From NCBI GenBank assembly GCA_003415625.1, contig PYIU01000002.1, forward strand, positions 1,364,001 to 1,428,000: a stretch of 64,000 nucleotides of DNA, written 5' to 3'. Under the pieces are notes generated by a model. It searched no databases. It saw only the letters and a program-made list of their open reading frames with translations, and was not told where the DNA came from. This document shows positions 36,693-49,176 of the stretch, piece after piece. The translations under genes and the position numbers were made by a program. The stretch's first letter is position 1. The number at the start of each line of letters is the position of its first letter. The stretch comes from Aquanectria penicillioides (taxonomy: Eukaryota; Ascomycota; Sordariomycetes; Hypocreales; Nectriaceae).

Positions 36693-38751
36693 TTTTCTGT
36701 CCCTCGAAGCTGGCATCCGCAACCTCATCATCTGATAGCTAACCTTGCTCCTGGTCGGGACTGTTTGGGTATCAATCCCCAGCGAGTCCCCAGGCATACA
36801 CCCAACCTGGCGATCCAGTCGGCAAGCCTGTGGCCGCAGGCACAAACCACAGAGGGCAGCCCCAACTCTGCCTCAACCGACTCTACCGGCGCAACACCGA
36901 ATTCCCCGCGAACCCCTTCGTCTCCCACCTGGCCGCCCCAGAACTTTTCTCTTCACCAGTCCTCCACGGCCAAGGACATCCGGCAACCGTCGTTGACTGG
37001 AGTTGGGGAGGGTCGATGTGCCGGTCCCCGTGGCCAGGAGTGCGAAGGCGATCAGGTCCCAATGTCACAGGGTGGACCTGCGTCTCGCCATGCTTCACGC
37101 CGCTCCTCGAGGTCTCCCGTCGACGATGATCAAGTTTCGCCGTCCTCGACGAGGTACGGAAGGCCTGGCAGCGGCGACGTGCGACAGGACTTGGGCGGCG
37201 TGCCATACACAAATGGCGAAAGCAGGACTCAACTAGTTCCCCCCCGGACCTTAGGCGTCCACAACATTCTCAATCCCTCTGAACCACATCGCCTCCCCCC
37301 AGGAAGCATCATCAATCCCCCACCGACATCCAGGCCTCTAGAGGCCGAGATCCCCGCTTCAACTCCTGGGCCTTTCCCAGCTGCCCGGCCCTTCTCAACA
37401 GGGCATCCCGCATCTATCTCCCTTCCAGGGACACCCGTAGGTGTGATGACATCTCTGGGTGGACATCCTCCGAGCGAAACTCTCCCACGACCGCGTTTCC
37501 TTTCCCAGCCATCAACAACCCGAGAAGGAAGCTCAGCCCGAAACCCCCCCGAGCCATGAGCATGAGCCACGGGCAAGCACCCACGGTTTAGATCACCGTT
37601 CACAGCACCCGTTGCCCAGCATGTCACCGGCAAAACGTCCCTACGAGAGTGAAGTCCCCGAGGAGCATCGATCACAGCTTCCAGGACTACACCACCCTCT
37701 CGGGGCGCCCCCAGGCCCTCCTGGCGGGGCCCCGCAGGCGGCCAGAACGCTCTCTCAACCCTTAATCCCGTCCCCAGGCCCCCATGCGCCTCCCGCGAGT
37801 TTACCCCCTACCAGTACCCCAGGTCGACATCAACCTCAACCGATGCCTGCTCAAGCTCCTTTACCTCCTGGCATGCCGCCCAGTCGATCTTTTGCTCCTG
37901 CTTCTCCTGCTCCTACTAACGAAGGCGCCACGCCCTGGTCTGAAATGATACGACGACACGGTTTAGGGGGCGCAATGGTCGGCGCTGAGGCACAACAGGC
38001 ATTTATGACCCTCCCAGGAAGTGATACGCCGATCCCTGTGCAAGTGGACTACTCCCAAGCTTCAAAGAAGGCGGACGAGAAAAGGCAGAGGAATGCCGTA
38101 GCTTCAACCCGGCACCGAAGGAAAAAAAAGATTATGCTAGAGGAGAATACCAAGCAGCTACAGGAGCTCCGAGACGAGAGGCGTCAGATGGAGTTGAGGA
38201 TCGAAGAACTGATACAGCAGCGAGACTTTTACCGAGATGAACGAAATCGACTGCGGGAAATCGTGTCGCAAACGCCAACAATCAGCGGGCTGGCCGCCGG
38301 TCCGCCGAGTCCCACGTCGGCGAGAAGCAGTTCGTATGCAGAGAGGAGTCCATTGATACCTGGTCCACAAATTCCTATGCCATCGTCGCAAGGTTATCCA
38401 GGTGAGCCACCATCAGGCGAGCGACCAGCGCAACGACGAAGAACAGACGATCGCCCAGAGTTCTCAATGCCGGTGTATGGTACCCCCACGGGGTACATCC
38501 GGGCGCATCTCCGGGCACACTGCCTCCGATGCAAGCTCCCGTGTATGGCGTTCCATCACGGCCAACTTCGGCGGCCTCGTCTACAGGGGGTGAAAGGCTA
38601 CCCCCCTTACGAGCCATGGAAGGCCCTCCTCCTACCGTTGGGCCGGGTCAGGTTCAAGAGCAGGACCCAAGAACTGGGCAATGGGTTTCTGTACACCCAC
38701 GCCCCCAAGAAACAGGCTGGGCCACGCGGAGACCCGAAGGCCCAGGAAGAT
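36693..38751 (+). CDS. bZIP transcription factor (frameshifted in assembly, start uncertain)
   Basis: The protein is Pro/Ser-rich and disordered except for one bZIP domain at about 38,080-38,270. The basic region is KRQRNAVASTRHRRKKK, followed by a leucine-zipper-like heptad stretch from EENTKQLQELRDERRQME to QQRDFYRDERNRLREI. The basic region carries the bZIP signature (N, A, S and R spaced as in the N-x7-R/K core), so it should bind DNA as a dimer in the nucleus. The domain is followed by a SPTSARSSS stretch and a Pro/Gly-rich tail. Three frames are involved: a change at C7 (37,544-37,550), and a one-base shortage at G4 (38,490-38,493) after which the tail reads PVYGVPSRPTSAASS up to a stop at 38,751. 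The upstream frame is open from 36,693, but its first ATG is at 37,062, so an upstream exon may exist. The target pathway cannot be told. Confidence 0.78.
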
Positions 38752-40037
38752 GAAGGCTGCATGAGGAGTTCAAGAAACCAACAGCCTCACCCCCTCCCGA
38801 TTTCGAACACAACAACCGACGAGATGTTGGACAGAAGGAGAGGTGAGGAACCTGGAACAGTTTCCAGTATTCTACTCTCGACATGTCATTGGATTTTTAC
38901 CTACCTACATAACTATCTACTATCTAATATCAGGGTGCGTTTTGGGTTTTTGGCTCGTGGGAATTGGTACCGGAGGGCGGGAACTTGGAAGACGCATCTG
39001 TCGGGCGACCGATCTGGAATTTTCTTGTCTTGCCTCATGTCTCTTTTTTGCTTTTTTTGCATCCTTTCTAACCGTTTTTCTTTCACTGGAGTTGAACAAC
39101 TGCCTTGATGGGCAGGGGGGTCTGTGGTGGGAGCAGATGGTGAAGCGTGTTTCTGTATTGCCCTTTCTTTTTCCTTGTTTTATTTTCTTGTTTTATTCCG
39201 TCATTGTGCCTTGACGCCATATTCCAGAGCCCCTGGCAAGCCCAGACGTACTACAGAAGCCACGTCCCTATCCACAGATTGTATTTTTTCTTTTTCTTTG
39301 TTTTATCGATAGGCGGGGCGCAGTCACACATACCACATACCCATTTTCTCTTGTCATTTTTTTTCAGATACCAACCGATACACTCGTTCAAAAGACACAT
39401 CCTTGGAAAGTGGCACATCAGCCAGGGAAGGAAAAGTAGGGCAACGATACCACGGGAAATGGGGAGGGAAAGCCTGGTGGCGAGAATCAAAAAAAGCTTG
39501 GCTGAATCACTGGGTGTTTTTTTGGTGTTTTTATTTGTTTCCCGAGTGCTTTGTGGTGCTGATTGTCTGTTTGTTTGATTTCCTGGCCCTTCTTCTTGTC
39601 CGTCTTCGAGTTGACCTTGTTTCTGTCTATCCTGGCGTCGTACTTCGCTGTGTTTTGTGTTAAGGGGTGCGTTAAAGAGAGATACCAGATTGGAATTGCA
39701 ACGACTCGGGCAGTCGGACGGGATAGGTGTTTTCTTGGTCTGTTTGTTTTGTTCTTTTGGGGGAATAATTTTGGACCTGTTTTTTGATTGATACCTCGGG
39801 GCTCCTGTGATGGAGCGGATCATGGCTGGACAATTGGGACAGGAAACACTAGGTACTAGGCTGAACAGGACTAGAGAAAGATACCACCACCACACACACA
39901 CACACCACCACCTCCACCACCACCAACTACACTGACACCACACACACAAACGTACCCACGTACACACACCGCGCAGAATAGGCTGGAGACGAAATGTTTT
40001 TGTATCCACACGATATCGTTGCCAAATTTTCAAGTTT
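38752..40037. other. bZIP 3' flank, no further gene
   Basis: T-rich sequence downstream of the bZIP stop, with a CA/CCACCA-rich stretch at 39,886-39,930. A long minus-strand open frame crosses this DNA. Below about 40,030 its codons are AT-rich and its product is Cys/Trp repeats from the CCACCA tract, so that part is not considered coding. Confidence 0.45.
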
Positions 40038-40758
40038 TTAATGCCAATGAGGCAAGCTGCTCGGTTCCCAGGTTCCACCAGGCTGAGAGAGGTGACGATC
40101 TCCACGTTTCCTGAGACGGTTACTACGTGCAGAGGATGGCTGGCTGTGATGCAACATGTTCCACCCAGCCCGTAAAGCTTGGCCTCGGCCATGCACATGT
40201 GGAGAAGGCTATTAACGAGACTCATTACCGACATGTGTGCGCCGCGCCCAGTATTGGATGATCCCTGAGGATGATTATGTGTATTTCCGTTGAGGGCCGC
40301 GATTTTGCCCGATGGAGGAAGCCCTGCAGATGCGGTGCGAGATTATCAATCCCAGGCCCCATGAAACAGGACGAGACAGGGCCCATGTGCAGTCCCAGCC
40401 CTGGCGGACTCCCAGGCGGACTAACATCATGTGCTACGGGTGCTTGCGAGGTGCAATTGTCCAGAAGCAGGTCTAGCTTGGGGTGACGGCCTCCTGCGTG
40501 ACATGCTGGCGCGGGAGGAGGGGGGCGCTGAGCTGCAGGTTTGTGATGGCCGTTGTTAGCGGCACTTGCAGCCGCCATTAATTTAGCTTCGTTTTGCGGG
40601 AACGGGGCGGCCTGCTTGACTGGTCTCTTTTCGGGGTAGTGAGTGAGGGCATTGGCGTTGGCATCTAGTATTGGTATTGGCATTGGCATTGGCATTGGCA
40701 TTGGCATTGGCATTGGCATTGACATTGGGATGGGCACGTTGGGCGTCGTCGTTGTCAT
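40038..40758 (-). CDS. Unknown protein with N-terminal Met-Pro repeat (assembly frameshifts)
   Basis: ATG at 40758 opens MTTTTPNVPIPMSMPMPM, where a (GGCATT)n hexamer array encodes Met-Pro repeats. It continues with GC-rich codons through KRPVKQAAPFPQNEAKLM, PKLDLLLDNC and GPGIDNLAPHLQGFLHRAKS to a stop at 40225. Adding one base at plus-strand CCC 40247-40249 moves to a second frame reading MSVMSLVNSLLHMC, KLYGLGGTCCITASHPLHVV and VEIVTSLSLVEP. One more base at CCC 40067-40069 would end the protein at 40038. The 3' end is therefore provisional. No signal peptide or known domain is recognised; the second part is hydrophobic and strand-like. Reality is supported by codon bias and by the same one-base-short pattern as the known genes. 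Confidence 0.4.
40664..40729. repeat. GGCATT hexamer array
   Basis: About ten tandem copies of a GGCATT/GGTATT-type unit, coding for Met-Pro repeats on the minus strand in the putative gene above. Confidence 0.85.
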
Positions 40759-40830
40759 CGTGAGTGTTTCGCGCTGCTTTGCCCAACACCACTACTCTCA
40801 CTCCTCCTCCTCCTCCTCTTACTTCCAGTG

Positions 40831-40895
<65 letters not shown>

Positions 40896-40912
40896 ACTAC
40901 TACTACTACTAT
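40831..40912. repeat. Compound CTA/CTG/CTA trinucleotide repeat
   Basis: A run of CTA units, then about eleven CTG units, then CTA units again. It lies about 70-150 bases upstream of the start of the putative minus-strand gene, so in its leader or promoter. Confidence 0.92.
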
Positions 40913-43900
40913 TACACTACTACACAGTAGCATCACTAAAACGGATTGCGCGGGATCCGATCAGCAAAATGGAAGGCTAAGAGAGACTGTAAGACAGAAA
41001 GAGAGAGAAAGAGAGGAAATGAGCCGGATGCGGAGAGGGGGAGGGGGCGGATGTTGGTGTCACTTTCATTGTTATTGTTGTTGTTGTTGCTGCTGTTGGT
41101 CGTGACCGCAACTGTGACCATTGCCGTCTGCCATAGCCTCAAAGCGAGATGGCGAGAGTGACAGCATGGCGTCGGGTGTTGTAAGGTTGAGAGGCCTGTC
41201 ACATCCTCCAATTTCCATGCCCGGGTTCTGGCAAAAGCCACGGCAGGGCGGTCGCTCGCTCAGTCCAAGACAAGGCTTGCTTGCCTCGGAAGGAATCGTG
41301 CATTGTCTCTGGTCGTCTCATCTCATATCATCTCGTACAGGTCACATCATATCACACAGAGCTTGTCCGTTGAACGGCGAATGGCCCAGTCCCCGGCTTA
41401 CATGTCCGTCCGCATTGCCCCCAATCCCCCCAAGTTTTGCGGTGCCTGCCATCTCAGTCTTGCGTCTTGTCTGATATTGCACACATGAGATCATAATGTC
41501 ATAATATTCCCGTATCTCCATCAAATGTGGCTTTGCGTAACGTACCAGGGTGCCAGTCACTCGTCACCATGTCACAAACAAACAAACAAACCCCCCCCCC
41601 GACTGAAACACACGCAACCACTGTCCAGGGACGACGCACTTGCTTGCTTGGCTATCAACCTAACTAATACCACTTCAATTCCTCAAGGTGCCGCCGTACC
41701 GGCGACATGTCACCAGGGCACGTACCGTTTCCCTTTTCCGTCGTAGAAACGTGGCTTGCTGTCTTGCCAAATAGCCCTCACGCCCCCCCCCGCCCCTCTC
41801 CCCTCCCATGACCCCCCATCTCCCATCCCTCTCTTCGCTCCTTCCATCTCGGGATTTGAAGTTTGATCGGGGAATTCAGGCAGATAGGGTACGTACCAGC
41901 TCCTTCCCAAAATGCCCCTCTCCTCCCCCGCGTCCCGTATGCCAGCAAAAATCAACCCCCACACTCGCATCGCGCCATCCCGCGTTCCTGGAAATCCAAC
42001 CTACTTTGTTACATCATCTTCAAGCATTATCCCTGATAATCCTCAGATCGTTGCAGCTAAACATGACATTTTAGACCCCAAAAGTGCATTTGCACGCTCC
42101 CACTCCTCTTTCAGCCTCTGCCCTTCTGACCCATCCTTACACACTTATTGACTCACTAAGACACCACCCTGGGCCAGTCTTCGCCACCCAACCCACACCC
42201 TTGGGTCCGCCCCCTCCCCCTCCCTCGTCTGCCAAGTGAGGCTGCTGCCCTGCCCTACCCTTCACCCGTCTACGGATATCACCCGTTTGGTGCGGTGTAT
42301 TTGTATCTGTGTTTGCTGTCTCCGGGATCCCGTCCGGTTGGATATTTTGTCTTGGTCTGCCGCAACGCTGAGCATCATTGGGTCCGCCCCGTGAGCCATT
42401 TGTTGCTTTTGCCCTCTGAACGATTTGGTGCCTTTTTGACTCATCATTTGGCCCAGCTCACCCACAGGCCACCTTGAAGCCTTGCGTATGCCGCAAGTCA
42501 ACTGACGACACATCATAGTGGCAACTACGCTAGGCGCCTCGTCCACGCTGTCTCGTGTGTCACCCCTCTCCCACCGCTATGGTTCCCCACGAGGTTGGCG
42601 TGCTCGTTATCATTCCTCGCGTTTTTCACGCCACTGCTGGCGCCCTTTTTGTTTTCTTTTTCTAGCGCATTCGCTAACAACATCAGGTCGCATCGTGCCG
42701 GCCCCGCGGGCGGGCTTGGGGCCAAGAAGTCTCGGCGTGACGGTTGCTCGGGCTATCGCTACTTGGTGACATCGAGGATCCGTTGACAAGGCTGAGTCGT
42801 TGGGCTTGGGGGAGAGCGTAATCCAAATACCGGTATCTTGGCATCATGGCATCTTATAATCAGCCACCAGTTCGTGAAGGTCAGCTATATCCCACCTATT
42901 GCTACCATGAACATGTTGAACCTTGAAGCCACCCACGTAGTTATCCTGAATGCCTTATCTTATAATGAGGATGGTTGAGTACTTGAGAGCGCTCAACAAG
43001 TCATCCGCCACGTCTTTGCTGCCAATGTTGTCGGTACTCACAGGGACGTTTGTCTGCTCCTTATGCTATTCCAGATCTTTCTCCATAGACATCATTCTCG
43101 GGGCTTAGTCGAGGGCGCTGATGGAAAGACTAGCCAGTCTTGCACACCGAGACCTCGAGCTGTTCTTGACAACTCCAATAGTGAAGCTCATCTCGGGCTT
43201 GGTCAAATCGGGCTTTGCTTGTTTTCCAGGATGTTGCGTATCTACACTGGAAATGGCGGTAAGGACTTGAGGAAATTGTTTGACGTAGACTCTGACAAAA
43301 TGGCATGCGCCTCGATCAGCCCGCTACAATACGGCCCAAGACGTCCCTGCGATCTAACCCCTGGAGGGGACCGCATGGATGTCAGAAACCCCTTGACTAT
43401 GGTAACACAAAAGATTAAAGTCGGCTTGACCGATAGGTACTATCTCTCGCGCTTGATAGGGCTTACATGGTTCAGGGGAGGCGTCCTACTTAGCATGATC
43501 GATATCATCCACTGAATTAGCCCAGATATTGACGCCACAATAGTCCAGGATTACACTCTAGAGAATATTGTTTTTGTTTGAAGGGAGGTGGCTAATGCGG
43601 TTGTGATGAGTGAAGTAGACAGGGCTGCATGGGTCGGTCGACGCTTTCGAGACCGACATCAAGTCACCTCACCTTAAGTATTATGATACAACCAAGATCA
43701 AACAATCTAAGTCAATATGAGTCTCCTGTAAAATCAGCGTCTATCTGCTCCGTATGACCCAGGGGTGTTCACTAAAGAATGTTCATGGAGCCCATTCACC
43801 GAGACAAGCGGTACATGCTCTGGACATAATCCATTGTAATTCCTCTCTCCAACAAATGATGCCTCACGAAGATCACACACTGCAACAAAACGAATGGTCG

Positions 43901-44743
43901 TCGAATTTCCCTTTGACGATTAGGCATAATTGTCACCATGAGTAATAACAGCCTATGGTGTTATAATCGCCGGTGCAATGCTCATTCTCCTCCCGCCACT
44001 TGACCCCTCGTCAAGATGAAGTCGGCCGTGATGATGCCAGCAAGTACTACGAGAGATCAGGCCTGAGGGTCGACTTCTCGTACTGGATTAGGATAGGCTA
44101 TGAGTGGAGGGGTTTAAGAGGTTTTATTGAGGGCTTGTTAGATTTACTATCCTTCTCGTGTAAGAATATCGAAGAAACTTAGGCGAGAGAGCGCAAAGTC
44201 GTATGCCTTTTTTCCTATGTATCATTGAAATGAACGATTGGCTCGAGCTGAAGATGGAACGACTGGGGTCTGGAAAACTGGTTCGAGTGTTTGATTCAGT
44301 TGCCCGCATTCTTGGTACCATCTAGACTTTGCCTTGTCCCCAATTTATAACACAACCAAGTTCTTTCCAGAACATTGTCTTGGCTTTCTGGTTGCAGCAT
44401 TTCAAATTCATCGTCCGGCTGGGGAAAGTATTGGACAGTGGAGCGAGCGGGTGCGCCACAATACCGAGCAGCGCCTCACGTGGCTGCTACCAACCATGAC
44501 AGTTCGCCGGTTGCAACATCCTTGTAATAGACAATAGACCAACCAGAAAGCTCCAAGTCCGGAACATCTGGCCTCGGGAACGACCACGTTTGCGCTCGAA
44601 GGCAGCACCCACGACTTAAACAGGACGTCCGCCTGCCTGTCCGCTGGCTTTTTCACGATCATCGCCTGTAGGCAATCTCGCCAACTCAATTTTATCCTCC
44701 CAAGGCTCAAGACGCGAGAACGAGACCCCTCCTCATCAACATC
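40913..44743. other. Intergenic region with an AT-richer island
   Basis: No convincing gene. It includes TTG repeats (41,066-41,098) and a purine-rich stretch near 41,000. From about 42,800 to 44,350 the DNA is AT-richer than its surroundings. One plus-strand frame there (about 42,925-43,515) reads as a degraded protein with an in-frame TGA (AQQVIRHVFAANVVG, then GRDGK-like text), but no family is recognised. It may be a decayed gene or transposon remnant. Confidence 0.35.
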
Positions 44744-46614
44744 ATGCCCCCACCACCGTTCCCTGCGCGAGCACCAAGCTCGACTATCCGCTCTACGCCC
44801 TCGACTTTGACCAGGAGGACTCGAATCGCTTAGTTGTCGGAGGTGGAGGCGGTGCTGGGCGGTCTGGCGTTGGAAACAAGATTGTTAGTTGGCTTCCTTG
44901 GTCCTGCTGGTTCCAGGCTGTGCAGAGTGACTAACCCGTGTTCGCAGACGGTCATCGAGACTGTCGACCAAAACGAGCTGCGCGTCGCCGGAGAAAAGGA
45001 CCTTTCCCGCGATGAAGATAGCGTCATGTCGCTCGCCCTCGGCGCCCATCAGGGCAAGTCCGTGTACCTCTACGCCGGCGTGAACTCGAGTCCCGACAGC
45101 ATCGCCAAGGGCAAGAACGAACACCTCCGAGCTCTCAGTCTCACGAAGACCAAGGTTCGCGACTCCACCAAGACCAAGACCGAGGAAACCAGCATCGCCG
45201 AGCTGTCGCGAAACTCTTTATTCTCCAACCCCGATGCCGATACCTACCAGCGCCTGCTGCGCATTGCGGGCTCGGTCGGCGCCGCCGCGACAGCCATGGG
45301 CAAGGAACACCAATTGGCGGTCTTCGATGCTGCTGGAACGGCGCCGAAAATCAAGGGCGTTCTGGAGCTGCCTAAGGAGGCGGAAGATCTAGACATCATC
45401 CAGACCGGCGAGAACCAGTGGCAAGTCACCTTCTGCTACAAGTACGAGCTGCATGTGGTGAACATCGGGAGCGAGAACAGCGAGCCTCACCAAGTCTTCA
45501 CAATTCCCGACGGCGACTCGCAGCGGCCCGCGTTCCGATCCATCCGATACCTCACTCCCCACTTCGTCCTCGCTGCCGCTAACCTTCCTAAACGAAGCGG
45601 CGTGGTTCTCTTTGGATTCAGGTTGCCCACCAAGCTCGGCGAGGACCGGGCCCGTTTGGCAGTGACAGCCAAAATCTCCAGAAAGATCTCTGCTACTGCC
45701 CTAGCAGTCTCCAACCTCTCCCCTCCGACGTCTCCTACAGACTCGGTGGTGGAGACCCAGTTCATCGTTGCCGTTGCTGGTCACGACTCCTCCATTTCAC
45801 TCTACACCCTTGAGCACAGGTCCGGTACCTCATTGCCTCTCCTGTCCAACCTCTGGCCCATGCACACTCTCAAGGAGGTCCACGGCACTGATAACATCAC
45901 TGGAGTCGCTTTCTCGACATTTGTCACTCCCAAGACCCATGTGCGCCAGCAGTTTGTTAAGCTGGCCAGTATCTCCCTCCAGAAGACTGTTGCGGTGCAC
46001 AGCATTCCCCTCCGCAAGCATATCGAAAAGGGCTCACGCAGCAAGAATGCTCCCCCGCGTCCTGCTCGTTATGTTGCTGCTATGAAGTCACGCGACCCCT
46101 CCCGCGCGGAGTTTTCGTCGCCCTCGCCATCATTGCCCTTCTCCTAGCCGTCATCGGCCAATCCGTCATGGAAGTATACGGCATCCGACCTCCGGTTCTC
46201 CACGTGCAGAAAGTACTTCCTTCATGGCACGGCACTCTGCGCACCCCCGAGCACCAGCCCTCCGTATTCTTCAGTGAGGAATTCCTCTCCAACCTCGGTG
46301 GTGGAGAGGCCATCAAGGTTGAGGCTGGCGAGAAGGTAGTTGTCTACGAGGGGAGCGTCCCCGTTCCTGATCCCGCCGACGGTGGCGCTGAGAATGCAGA
46401 GGACATTGTCAATACAATCCAAGTTGATATTCACGACTCGGAAGTCCATGGAGAGGGCAAGACTTGGGAGGAGCTGGCCGAGCACCAGAAGGAGGCCTGG
46501 AAGGCTCGCCTGAAGGAGGCTGGTGCCTGGACTCAGAACATGGGCGAAAATGTCTTCAAGGGCATCCTCTTCGGCGAGCTCGCCGGCGCTGTTGGTCGGG
46601 CGGTCGCTGGCTAG
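44744..46614 (+). CDS. sec12: SEC12-like guanine nucleotide exchange factor of the ER (assembly frameshifts)
   Basis: Two exons, 44744-44883 and 44948-46614, encode about 602 residues once two missing bases are allowed for: C5 at 44747-44751 and GG at 46108-46109. The N-terminal part is a beta-propeller typical of fungal Sec12: YPLYALDFDQEDSNRLVVGG, then a glycine-rich GGGGGAGRSGVGNKI loop (the K-loop region that engages Sar1), and DLSRDEDSVMSLA. The C-terminal region has one membrane segment (VFVALAIIALLLAVIGQSVM) followed by a lumenal domain of about 150 residues. Sec12 activates the GTPase Sar1 to start COPII vesicle budding at the ER. The intron falls directly after the glycine loop. Length and order fit the family; an essential role is expected, so the frameshifts are probably artefacts. 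Confidence 0.85.
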
Positions 46615-48487
46615 ACCATGGCAATGCAGCAGCAGCTTTTCACAAGGGCGGCGCTTATTGCAATGGTGCAGTTGTACTAAAAAAAAAAAAAAAAAAAAAC
46701 TGTTTGTGGCATAGGAGTTTTGTTTTGGTCATTTCCATCTTTTGGGTCGGATCTTGATTGTTGTTGTAAATTATGCTCATGACAAGTACATCTCCAACGC
46801 TATGTGTAGATAAGGATGCAGGGAAAGGCCATTCGTATGAGAACAATATAATTGAGTGTGAGATTGGGCAGTGGCCAGTTTGCAAGGTGTTTTGTTTTCG
46901 TCGACTCGGTGTGATGTGTGTTGAGTAAATCTTATCCGTCTTCCGTTTTCGACATCCACATACGCTCTTCCAGTGCTCTTCTCGCCTCTGTTTAGAAACT
47001 GGTTCCGTGTCACAGAATATACTGACACAATAGGGCTGTGCCTGCATGGCGTTGCGAGCAGTGGTGAAGATGTGGTTCTGTACTTGTGTCACTTCTGCTT
47101 GTATGAGAACGCCAGAGGTGTTGATTGTGTTCAAGGATTTTGTTTTCTCGAGCCATCTACAAGAGTCTCGCATCTTTTTATGTCTTCTCCTTTTGCTATC
47201 CTATGTTTCCCACTCCTTTGTCTTGGTGGTTCACTGATTGGTGGTTCTCTGATGGGGTTCCTGTTGAGCCAACGGCAGGGAAAGGGCTCGGATAGGAACA
47301 ACCGCTGCCAGATAGCCTTCTCAGTGTGTTTATGGGATGGCAATACTTAGTTCGCAAGCTCTGATAGAAATTCCCAGGCGGTCAATGTCGTCTAGCGACC
47401 CAAAAGAGGTGTTTGGGTATAGGCCGGCCATCCAACTGTTGTAAAGATAAGGGAACCAACCGCTTTCACTTTCATTTCAAACCAACATAATGCGACGCCG
47501 TGGATCATTTTTAGCGCAGCAGCAAAAAGTCCAGAGTAATTACTTTGTAGCATTTTTCTTGCCACTGCCCTCGCTAGGTTCCACGGAGCTGCAGCCCGTC
47601 GTCACGAGTTCCTCGTCGAGAATAGCCTCATCGCAGGTACCCGACGGTGTAACAGTTCAGCCAAGTCTCAAAGCGGCCACAGGGTCAAAGCCAGGGACAA
47701 GGAGGCCTTCCAGAACTCTCAGGAAGTATATGCAAACGCCAAGGCTACACAGCATCCGGAGTCATCCGTCTGTTGGTGTGCCGAGTTCCTGCATGAACGG
47801 CGCGCCTCTCAACATGCACGACAGACCGCAATCTCAACTACTTTTGTTCTGTTTTGTTTTTTCTTGGGTTTCCTCCTCCAGAAAGCTCATCCTGCCCAGC
47901 CACCTCAACAGCATGCTACTACACCGTCATTTCCGCAGGCAAAGCGAAACGAGTAGAAAGTAAACGGTTTGCAAGGCTGTGGTTTTTTTTTTTTTTTTTT
48001 TTTTCTGGGGGAGGGGGAGGGGGAGGGGGAGGAGACAGAGTGGCGACCTTCATGGTTGCCTAGGTAGGTAGGCTCTGGTTAAGGAAATACAACCAAAGTA
48101 AATGATGATGAAAAAAATTACTGTAATGGCAAAAAGTGAGGCTTGCCACCACCGACAGGCCAAAAAAGAAAAAAAGAAAAAAAAAAGGTGTGCGCAAGGT
48201 GTTGTTGGTTGACATGGCCTCCTCCTCGTGCTCTTCCTCGTCGGCTCTCGTCCAGTCCCTCACTCTCTCGTCCCTCGTCTCTCGCTCTCTCCGCAATGGC
48301 TTGCTGGCAGTTTCACTTGCGCCACCAAATTCTGCGATATGATTGGCGGCGGGTGATTAGCTTTATGCTTCTGGGTACTTATCACCCAAGGTTTTCCGCT
48401 AACAAATTACGTTTGAGTGAACGAGCCGCCTGTGTCACTGTCACGTCCAAGCAAGCCAGCGCCGCATGTCATGACTGCGAGAAAAGA

Positions 48488-48576
48488 GGAGGGGGAGGGG
48501 GTAGGGGGGAGGGGAGAGGAAGGAGGAGGGGGAGGGAGGAGGGGGAGGGAGGGAGGGGAGGGAGGGAGGGGAGGGG
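48488..48576 (+). repeat. G-rich tract with G-quadruplex potential
   Basis: About 90 bases of GGGGGA/GGGAGG-type sequence with many G runs of 3-6 on the plus strand, preceded at 48,006-48,033 by a GGGGGA array. Sequence alone satisfies the G3+ N1-7 pattern repeatedly. Confidence 0.8.
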
Positions 48577-49103
48577 AAACACCTGTTGTCCATTGCTGCC
48601 AGACATGACCATTTCAATTTCACATGGTTCGGGCCAACCGTCAAGGGAGAAAATGCTAAGTTGTTGTCGTCGAATTCTCCGAGACTTCTCTACCATCTCC
48701 GTGCCTCGACGGAGGGAAACCGACACATCACATGGGGTCTGTTCAGTCCCCAACTTGCGGTGGGCTATGGATACAGGCCTTTGCAGATCCCTCCTTCACC
48801 CCAGTCGGTCAGATCGCCTCCTTTGCGAAGGCCAAAAACCTCCACCAGCAAGGCGACCCGGCCGCTTAATTCTCCCGCCCCGCGGGCCAGTGCCCATTTT
48901 GTGAGGAGCCTTCCCATAGATGCTTGATGCGGACAACGGCCGCCGGCCCTAGCCTTGCCAACGGAGGCCACATTGGTGGTGTGGTGGGTGTGTTTTGGCT
49001 GCGCCATGCTATATCAGCCAGCGCCCCATGATGAGGACGAAAATTACGGACGCTGTAGATAACACCGTACCCTATAATTGTTAGTGTCTAAGGTTGTTTC
49101 CGG

Positions 49104-49105
<2 letters not shown>

Positions 49106-49146
<41 letters not shown>

Positions 49147-49176
49147 TTTTCTCTCTTTCTCTCTTTCTCTCTCTCT
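49106..49176. repeat. CT microsatellite
   Basis: (CT)n with TTT interruptions over about 70 bases. Confidence 0.92.

Noticed and set aside
39251..40030. Downstream part of a long minus-strand open frame
   Set aside because: Below about 40,030 the codons are AT-rich and the product is Cys/Trp repeats from a CCACCA tract; no protein-like content.
46679..46699. A21 tract after SEC12 as a sign of a retrocopy
   Set aside because: The SEC12 gene has an intron, so it is not a processed copy; similar A or T tracts occur elsewhere in the window.
47490..47963. 157-codon plus-strand frame after SEC12
   Set aside because: Ser-rich with a T-rich hydrophobic end and no recognisable motif; possible but not supported enough to annotate.
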